This document shows positions 5,386 to 9,877 of a stretch of 9,877 bases of DNA, piece by piece (the first letter of the stretch is position 1; every line of letters starts with the position of its first letter). This stretch comes from DASREM01 sp035652095 (GTDB lineage: Bacteria; Acidobacteriota; Terriglobia; Terriglobales; Acidobacteriaceae), in contig DASREM010000048.1 of NCBI GenBank assembly GCA_035652095.1, forward strand, positions 1 through 9,877. The letters run 5' to 3'. A model generated the notes under the pieces. It did no database searches, was not told where the DNA came from, and saw nothing but the letters and a program-made list of their open reading frames with translations. Position numbers and translations under genes: made by a program.

Positions 5386-6795
5386 TTATCCAGATTCGTC
5401 AGAAACAACTTGCCTTTCCCCCTTTTCATCGGGGGGAGTAAGCCCATACTTTTCCATACGATAAATTAGCGTCTTCCGACTGATGCTCAGATATCGGGCC
5501 GCTTTCGTCTGGTGCCAGTCATGTTTTTCCAGTGCCTGGACCAGAATTTCCTTTTCGACGTCCTCCAGACTGATGCCCTCCTCGGGCAGTTTGAGGCTGA
5601 TATTTGCAATTCGAGACCTGTGCTGCCGGATGTCCGCCGGCAAATCCTCGACTCTGACGAGATCTCCCTTGCCCAGCACGACTAGGTGCTCCACTACGTT
5701 CTCCAGTTCGCGCACATTCCCGGGCCAGTTGTGTTGCGCCAATACTTCAAGCGCCTCTTCGGAGATCGAAACCAGGGGCATCTGGTACTTTGCGCATTGC
5801 TTCTTCAGAAAATGCTCCGCCAGCAGTGGAATGTCTTCCTTTCGTTCACGAAGAGGCGGCAGATGCACGGTCACCACGCTCAGGCGATAGAACAAGTCCT
5901 CTCGGAATTGGCCGTCTTCTACCAAGGCTTTGAGGTTACGGTGGGTGGCAGCGAGAATACGCACGTTGACCTTGATGGGATGTGGGGACCCGATCTTGTC
6001 GATCTCCCGCTCCTGAATGACACGGAGCAACCTGATCTGGAGATTCGGCGTCAGGTCGCCAATTTCGTCTAGAAACACGGTCCCTTCGTTGGCGGCCTCA
6101 AACTTGCCCACGCGGTCGGCCAAGGCTCCTGTAAAGGAACCCTTCCGATGCCCGAATAGCTCGGATTCGATCAAGTTTTCGGGTATGGCTCCGCAGTTGA
6201 TGGTGATGAACGGCTTTTTGGCCCGCAGGCTGTTCTGATGGATGGCCTTGGCAAGGAGCTCTTTGCCAGTCCCCGTTTCCCCTGTTAGTAGCAATGTGGA
6301 ATCACGGCGGGCCACCTGTGTGGCCACATCAAAAACGTCGCGCATCTTGCGCGACTGACCGATTAGGTTCTCGAAGCGAAAAGCGGTGTCGGCAAAATCG
6401 CGCAGATAACGGTTTTCATCCACCAGTTCCTTGCGCTCGAGAGCACGATGGACGCACAGCTTGAGCTCATCCGCATTCAGCGGCTTGAGAATGTAATCGG
6501 CGGCGCCCAATTTCATTGCGTCCACTGCATTGTTGACGGTTCCAAAAGCGGTTATGAGAATGACTGGAGTGTCCTGGTTGATACCCTTGATGCGACCCAG
6601 CAGGTCGAGACCGTCCATTCCAGGCATGCGTATGTCGGCGATCACGAGGCAGGGGGACTTCTGCTCGAAGGCGTGCAGGCCCGCTTTGCCATCTTCGGCA
6701 ACAAGAGTCGGGTAACCTTCCTCTTGTAGCCAGAACTCGATCAAGCGCCGCTGGCTGGCATCATCATCTACTATCAATATGGGTGCGCTAGGCAT
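5386..6795 (-). CDS. NtrC-family sigma-54-dependent response regulator
   Basis: A 469-residue three-domain activator. Residues 5-120 form a receiver domain with acidic pocket D10-D12, phosphoacceptor D54 (IADIRMPG), T82 and K104. Residues 143-372 form the AAA+ sigma-54 interaction domain: Walker A GETGTGKE (172-179), Walker B FLDEIGD (241-247), and the sigma-contact loop as GSFTGA (219-224). An FREDLFYRL segment (297-305) carries the arginine finger region. Residues 428-450 form a Fis-type helix-turn-helix. When phosphorylated it should bind upstream sites and open sigma-54 promoters. AGGAGGAG lies about six bases before the ATG. The start overlaps the kinase gene's end by eight bases (ATGCCTAG), so the two form one signalling pair. 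Its best visible target is the -24/-12 promoter at 8175-8190. The first position after Gly in the loop is Ser rather than the usual Ala. Confidence 0.96.
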   Translation of the reverse strand: MPSAPILIVDDDASQRRLIEFWLQEEGYPTLVAEDGKAGLHAFEQKSPCLVIADIRMPGMDGLDLLGRIKGINQDTPVILITAFGTVNNAVDAMKLGAADYILKPLNADELKLCVHRALERKELVDENRYLRDFADTAFRFENLIGQSRKMRDVFDVATQVARRDSTLLLTGETGTGKELLAKAIHQNSLRAKKPFITINCGAIPENLIESELFGHRKGSFTGALADRVGKFEAANEGTVFLDEIGDLTPNLQIRLLRVIQEREIDKIGSPHPIKVNVRILAATHRNLKALVEDGQFREDLFYRLSVVTVHLPPLRERKEDIPLLAEHFLKKQCAKYQMPLVSISEEALEVLAQHNWPGNVRELENVVEHLVVLGKGDLVRVEDLPADIRQHRSRIANISLKLPEEGISLEDVEKEILVQALEKHDWHQTKAARYLSISRKTLIYRMEKYGLTPPDEKGERQVVSDESG

Positions 6796-7915
6796 GATTC
6801 TCCTCCTGCAAGAGTCTTTCAGGAAGATTCGCCTCGGACCCCAAGGGGAGCGTGACCCTGAAGGTCATACCTCTTTCGGGGTTTCTGTGCGCTGTGATAT
6901 GTCCTCCATGTTGGCTGACGATCTGGTAGGCAATCGATAGACCCAAACCGGTTCCATCGGCACGGGTCGTGACAAACGGGTTAAAAACCCGTTCCAGGTC
7001 TTCGGCTGGAATGCCTACCCCTGCGTCCTGTACTTCGAGGACTACGAAGTCTGATTCTCTGGCTGCCCTTATGACCACCTCGCCTCCGGCGGGCATCGCT
7101 TGGATAGCATTGATTACCAAGTTTAAGAGCACTTGCTTCATTTGTTCGGGGTCGATTGACACAGTTGACAACCCCCCGGTCGACTCGATGCGCACCTTGG
7201 TTCCTGACATCTTTGCGGTTTCCGCCGCCAGCTTACTTACAGATTCCAAGAGTTGCGATGGCTCGGTGGGTACCCGCTTGGGAGTCTGGGGTCGGGCAAA
7301 GTCTAGGAAATTTGTAAGCAATCCCTTTAACCGGTTGACCTCTTTTTGAGCGAGGTCTCCAAACTCCTGCCTGGTTTCTGTCGGCAACTCCTGTCTGCAC
7401 AAAATCTGTACTGCACCTTCGACAGAACCCAAAGGATTGCGAATCTCGTGGGCCAACCCTGCCGAGAGCTCGCCAAGCGCGGACAGGCGGTCGGCGCGGC
7501 GCAGTTGCTCGAATGAAGCCTGCAGTTGAGCATTGACCTCGCTAAGCTTCCGGGCAGTTTCTTCCACCCTCTTGCGTTGCAGCCTTTCATCGTCAGCAAG
7601 GATGCCCGTCAGGACGCCGATCACGAAAAACATCCCGATCTCGACATATTGAGCGGCGCTGTACTCGGGATGGGATTGCCAGGACATCAAAATGTGCGGA
7701 ATGTAGAAAATGCCAGACAAAGTAGCAGCCGAAACCCCTCCTCGCCAGCCGAACCAGAGCGCACTCAGTATTACAGGGACGTAATAAGCGCGCTGAAAGA
7801 ACTGGTGGAGCCAAACGTGACCGGTAGCAGTCTGGTAGTGAAGGAGTGACACGACAGCAATCGCCGCCACCAGAGCCACGACTCGCAGCCGTCGTTTACC
7901 AACCCGCTGGTTCAT
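6788..7915 (-). CDS. Membrane sensor histidine kinase, NtrB-like HK of the sigma-54 pair
   Basis: A 375-residue kinase. Residues 12-107 hold about four hydrophobic segments (near 12-27, 43-58, 60-77 and 91-107) with very short loops, so the sensor is mostly membrane-embedded, without a large periplasmic domain. A charged helical linker (108-142) leads to the HisKA domain with H156 in the LAHEIRNPLG box. The HATPase domain follows with N box LLNLVINAIQAMP (263-275), G1 DAGVGIP (297-303), and F/G2 boxes FNPFVTTRADGTGLGLS (311-327). It should autophosphorylate H156 and pass phosphate to D54 of the regulator encoded next, which its gene overlaps by 8 bases. The stimulus is unknown; the respiratory genes nearby suggest redox state, quinone state or an acceptor, which is inference. 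No clear Shine-Dalgarno precedes the ATG at 7915. Confidence 0.94.
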   Translation of the reverse strand: MNQRVGKRRLRVVALVAAIAVVSLLHYQTATGHVWLHQFFQRAYYVPVILSALWFGWRGGVSAATLSGIFYIPHILMSWQSHPEYSAAQYVEIGMFFVIGVLTGILADDERLQRKRVEETARKLSEVNAQLQASFEQLRRADRLSALGELSAGLAHEIRNPLGSVEGAVQILCRQELPTETRQEFGDLAQKEVNRLKGLLTNFLDFARPQTPKRVPTEPSQLLESVSKLAAETAKMSGTKVRIESTGGLSTVSIDPEQMKQVLLNLVINAIQAMPAGGEVVIRAARESDFVVLEVQDAGVGIPAEDLERVFNPFVTTRADGTGLGLSIAYQIVSQHGGHITAHRNPERGMTFRVTLPLGSEANLPERLLQEENHA

Positions 7916-8018
7916 TTGAGCGCGATTCTAGCACCGCTCGGGTGAAAGGGCTGCCAACGCCACCTCCATTTCGTCCACGCTCCGACCGAGTTCGCCATCA
8001 GCAGAAAGAGAAATCTGT

Positions 8019-8041
8019 CACCCGCGAAGTGGTCTCGGGTG
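8019..8041. repeat. Inverted repeat, 6-base arms
   Basis: CACCCG, 11 bases, CGGGTG. It lies about 160-180 bases upstream of the predicted sigma-54 start. It could be an activator site or chance; the arms are short. Confidence 0.3.
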
Positions 8042-8051
8042 GCGCATATGG

Positions 8052-8067
8052 TGCGGGCTATGCCGCA
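8052..8067. promoter_or_regulatory. Candidate enhancer site for the sigma-54 activator
   Basis: TGCGG-GCTATG-CCGCA, a perfect 5-base dyad. It is centred about 140 bases upstream of the predicted start of the -24/-12 promoter, the usual distance for sites bound by NtrC-type activators. The NtrC-type regulator gene is in the adjacent divergent operon. Function is inferred from geometry only. Confidence 0.35.
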
Positions 8068-8128
8068 AATGGGACACACCTTCTGCACCGCTGAGCGTTC
8101 CGCGGCCTTGTGGTGGTGGACCTAAGTG

Positions 8129-8152
8129 CTTGCTGGTTAGTGAATCAGCAAG
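8129..8152. promoter_or_regulatory. Inverted repeat CTTGCTG-N10-CAGCAAG
   Basis: Perfect 7-base arms, 10-base spacer, with an imperfect outer extension (AAG at 8124-8126 against CTT at 8154-8156). It is centred about 60 bases upstream of the predicted sigma-54 start. It may be a proximal activator or repressor site. No T-run follows on either strand, so a terminator is unlikely. Confidence 0.35.
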
Positions 8153-8174
8153 ACTTGGAGAGGGATTCCGACTC

Positions 8175-8190
8175 TGGCAGAGCGCTTGCC
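8175..8190 (+). promoter_or_regulatory. Sigma-54 (-24/-12) promoter for the DUF302 gene
   Basis: CTGGCAGAGCGCTTGCC: TGGCAG at 8175-8180 and TTGC at 8186-8189, with GG (8176-8177) and GC (8188-8189) exactly ten bases apart, against consensus TGGCAC-N5-TTGCA. The start of transcription is predicted near 8201, leaving a leader of about 32 bases before the ATG at 8233. A sigma-54 activator gene lies in the neighbouring operon, which strengthens the call. Confidence 0.75.
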
Positions 8191-8232
8191 GTTACCAGCC
8201 CTGTAATGAGTCAGGGCATCTAGGGAAACCAA

Positions 8233-8691
8233 ATGACAACGATGACGCGAGATTTTTCCTTTTCCCTACGGACGACGCTGGGCTTCCAGGAATGCCTGGA
8301 TTTGCTGCGGCAGAAACTGCAGCGTGAAGACTTTCGCGTCGTTTCGGAGGTGCAATTTCATCGTGAGTTCGAGAAGACTGTCGGACTTCACTGGCAGAAG
8401 TACACCGTCTTGGTGATCTGGAACCCTTTCCACGCATACCAAGCTTTACTCAGCGACCGCGATGGCGGCCTGTTTATGCCCTTCAACGTGGTGATTGCCG
8501 AAGACACCGGCTACACCTCAATCGCCGTCACGAACCATGCGTTGGCTGGGTTCAGTGAGGGACCGATCGGTATCCAGGTGTTGGTACGCGAACTCAACCG
8601 CAAGATGCGGCAAGTCTTCCTTGAGCTCGCGAATCACGAGGTCATACCGGGGAATGGTACGGCGAAACGCTCGACGAAGGAAGCCCGATGA
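8233..8691 (+). CDS. DUF302 domain protein
   Basis: A 152-residue cytoplasmic protein without signal peptide or membrane segment. It matches the DUF302 pattern: an opening F/L strand, a helix with LDLLRQKLQREDFRV (22-36), a YTVLVIWNP core (57-65) followed by a helix (68-74), then a PFNVVIAED strand (83-91) and a TSIAVTN strand (95-101). DUF302 proteins have a small alpha/beta fold with no settled biochemical function, so none is assigned. The start at 8233 follows AGGGAA; a second ATG at 8242 is possible. It lies about 32 bases downstream of the predicted sigma-54 start site and is therefore probably switched on by an NtrC-type activator, most simply the one encoded next door. Its stop overlaps the next gene's start as ATGA. 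The charged tail after about residue 135 is likely disordered. Confidence 0.82.
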   Translation: MTTMTRDFSFSLRTTLGFQECLDLLRQKLQREDFRVVSEVQFHREFEKTVGLHWQKYTVLVIWNPFHAYQALLSDRDGGLFMPFNVVIAEDTGYTSIAVTNHALAGFSEGPIGIQVLVRELNRKMRQVFLELANHEVIPGNGTAKRSTKEAR

Positions 8692-8984
8692 ACTCGACAC
8701 TTTGGACAACGCTGTTTGCGGTGTTGATGGCTGGTGCCATCGTGGTGATGCTCACAATTTTGGTAGGCCTCGTGACGGATAGCGCCACAGGGATCGGCCG
8801 CGACAGTAGGGCTTGGCTGGCAAGGTTTCGGCCCTTTTGCTTAGCAACGCAGAGGAACCAAACAGGCATAAGCTTTGGCCGAGCAGCACCAGCAAATGGC
8901 CCAGGTGGCGGAGGCGTTGGCCGTCAAGAACAAACTCAACGCACGTGTTCTGAGAAAACACTGGGTCGGCAGGTGACGTTTTAG
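8688..8984 (+). CDS. Small single-pass membrane protein, probably frameshifted
   Basis: Starts in an ATGA overlap with the DUF302 stop, so translation is coupled and it belongs to the same sigma-54 transcript. Residues 5-28 form a hydrophobic helix (TLFAVLMAGAIVVMLTILV core), then a short soluble part (RDSRAWLARFRPF). As given, the frame continues to 8984 with a Gly/Pro/Gln-rich tail that looks out of register. Removing one T from the TTT at 8874-8876 switches into another frame that reads SLAEQHQQMAQVAEALAV and on to NKLNARVLRKHWVGR, stopping at 8976: a well-formed helical tail and a 95-residue protein. I therefore think the original gene ends at 8976 and the window has a one-base insertion, either real or a sequencing error. 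I do not recognise the family; function is unknown. Confidence 0.6.
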   Translation: MNSTLWTTLFAVLMAGAIVVMLTILVGLVTDSATGIGRDSRAWLARFRPFCLATQRNQTGISFGRAAPANGPGGGGVGRQEQTQRTCSEKTLGRQVTF

Positions 8985-9019
8985 ACCACTTCTAACAGGG
9001 AGCAATCCGGGAGAGCTTG

Positions 9020-9877
9020 GTGAACTGCAACGCTCTAATTCGATGGCTTTGGGTTGTTGTCGCGACCCTTGCCGTGGCTCCGGTGTTTGCGCAAACTCCG
9101 CAACCGGCCTGGACGCCTGCTATTGCAGGCCCGGCGGCGGCAGCTCTCCCCCAAGACGCGCAAGCACCGGGCCCGGCAAGCAGTTCGCAAAACTCGGGGA
9201 ACACGCAAGCGTCCGTAGATCCTATCCCTTCTGAGGCTTCACCGCCGTTCGCAGAACCGGGACCAGCGGCAGGTCGTAGCAACGGTGAAGAGAAGACCAA
9301 AGCGACACCCAGGAAAGCGACCACAAAGTACGACGTTGACCAGATCGGCAGCCGGGCCGTAGGCAAGGGCGTGAACTTCTATTCCCTGGAAAGGGAACAG
9401 CGATTGGGTCGCGAACTGGCCTCGGAATTAGAACAGCAAGTCCGCGTGCTGGATGACTCCGTGGTCACCGAATACGTGACTCGCATCGGTCAAAAACTTG
9501 TCCGCAACTCGGATGCGAAGGTACCGTTCACGATCAAAGTCATCGACGACGACGAAATCAACGCTCTTGCTCTGCCAGGCGGGTACTTCTACGTGAACTC
9601 TGGGCTGATTCTGGCGGCCGACAACGAGGCGGAACTGGCGGGCGTGATGGCACATGAGATCGCACACGTGGCCGCTCGCCATGCGACCAGGAATATGACG
9701 AAGGGGCAGATCTGGAACACGGTCTCCCTTCCGCTCATTTTTGTAGGCGGAGGGGCCGGGTACGCGATCCGTCAGGTCGTTGCAGTCGGTGTGCCCATGT
9801 CTTTCCTGAAATTCAGCCGCGATGCGGAGCGGGAGGCTGACCTTCTCGGACTCGAGTACGAGTACGCAACAGGTTAT
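9020..9877 (+). CDS. Secreted M48-family zinc metalloprotease (partial)
   Basis: Open from a GTG at 9020 (GGGAGA about six bases upstream) to the right edge, 286 codons without a stop. Residues 1-24 form a signal peptide with likely cleavage after VFA. Residues 25-105 are Pro/Ala/Ser-rich and probably disordered. The peptidase domain begins near 118, with the conserved INALALPGG segment (180-188) and the zinc site HEIAH (212-216); the third ligand is probably E272 in EREAD. The weakly hydrophobic segment 233-258 may sit at the membrane surface. The layout matches periplasmic BepA/LoiP-type M48 proteases that degrade or help assemble misfolded envelope proteins; a TPR tail, if any, would lie beyond the window. 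It is separated from the upstream pair by about 40 bases and could be cotranscribed, though a functional link is not evident. Confidence 0.9.
   Translation, partial: MNCNALIRWLWVVVATLAVAPVFAQTPQPAWTPAIAGPAAAALPQDAQAPGPASSSQNSGNTQASVDPIPSEASPPFAEPGPAAGRSNGEEKTKATPRKATTKYDVDQIGSRAVGKGVNFYSLEREQRLGRELASELEQQVRVLDDSVVTEYVTRIGQKLVRNSDAKVPFTIKVIDDDEINALALPGGYFYVNSGLILAADNEAELAGVMAHEIAHVAARHATRNMTKGQIWNTVSLPLIFVGGGAGYAIRQVVAVGVPMSFLKFSRDAEREADLLGLEYEYATGY

Larger units (their letters stand above)
7916..8232. promoter_or_regulatory. Divergent intergenic control region
   Basis: 317 bases between the divergently read kinase and DUF302 genes. It carries a near-consensus sigma-54 promoter for the right-hand gene and three perfect-arm dyads upstream of it: CACCCG-N11-CGGGTG (8019-8041), TGCGG-N6-CCGCA (8052-8067), and CTTGCTG-N10-CAGCAAG (8129-8152). 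No coding sequence with convincing composition was seen; the plus-strand open frame across 7846-8094 reads as low-quality protein. Confidence 0.6.

Noticed and set aside
5417..5441. C/G stem-loop (CCCCC...GGGGG) near the end of the sigma-54 regulator gene
   Set aside because: It lies within the coding sequence before the stop and is not followed by a T-run in the direction of transcription, so it is not a convincing terminator.
7846..8094. Plus-strand open frame of 82 codons across the kinase start and the intergenic region
   Set aside because: It overlaps the kinase N-terminus antisense, is Pro/Arg-rich without any motif, and spans the candidate control sites.
8752..9366. Minus-strand open frames over the small membrane protein and protease N-terminus
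   Set aside because: They are antisense to a coupled gene and to a secreted M48 protease with a clear signal peptide; composition is that of a shadow frame.

Overview
The window reads as a piece of a bacterial chromosome, most likely from an Acidobacteriota-like anaerobe or facultative anaerobe. That assignment is inference. It rests on the style of the outer-membrane barrel fragment, the b6/subunit-IV fusion beside multiheme cytochromes, and the DUF302 gene. No rRNA, tRNA, IS element, CRISPR array or phage gene was seen.

Left two thirds, minus strand (about 5232 down to 1): a compact respiratory operon. In transcription order it encodes a small Cys/His-rich secreted protein (5232-4762), a monoheme class I cytochrome c (4630-4277), a Rieske protein (4257-3772), a b6/subunit-IV fused cytochrome b (3770-2685), a nine-heme tail-anchored cytochrome c (2704-1436), a ten-heme MtrA/DmsE-like cytochrome (1390-425), and the start of an outer-membrane beta-barrel (377 to beyond the left edge). 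Spacing is tight, with a 20-base overlap between cytochrome b and the nonaheme gene. The likely job is a quinol-oxidising b6f/bc-like complex wired through periplasmic multiheme cytochromes to an MtrA-MtrB-type porin-cytochrome conduit. That would be an electron path from the quinone pool to the outside of the cell, or the reverse. No surface cytochrome is in view; one could lie past the left edge.

Middle, minus strand (7915-5386): a membrane histidine kinase and an NtrC-family sigma-54 activator whose genes overlap by 8 bases. A CRP/FNR-type palindrome (TGTGA-N6-TCACA, 5240-5255) sits between the regulator gene and the respiratory operon.

Right, plus strand: a 317-base divergent intergenic region holds a near-consensus -24/-12 promoter (8175-8190) and three dyads. 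It leads into a DUF302 gene (8233-8691) coupled by an ATGA overlap to a small membrane protein gene that appears frameshifted near 8874-8876. A separate secreted M48 zinc protease (9020 to the right edge) follows. The adjacent NtrC-type activator is the obvious candidate to drive the DUF302 promoter; whether it also controls the cytochrome operon cannot be told from the sequence.
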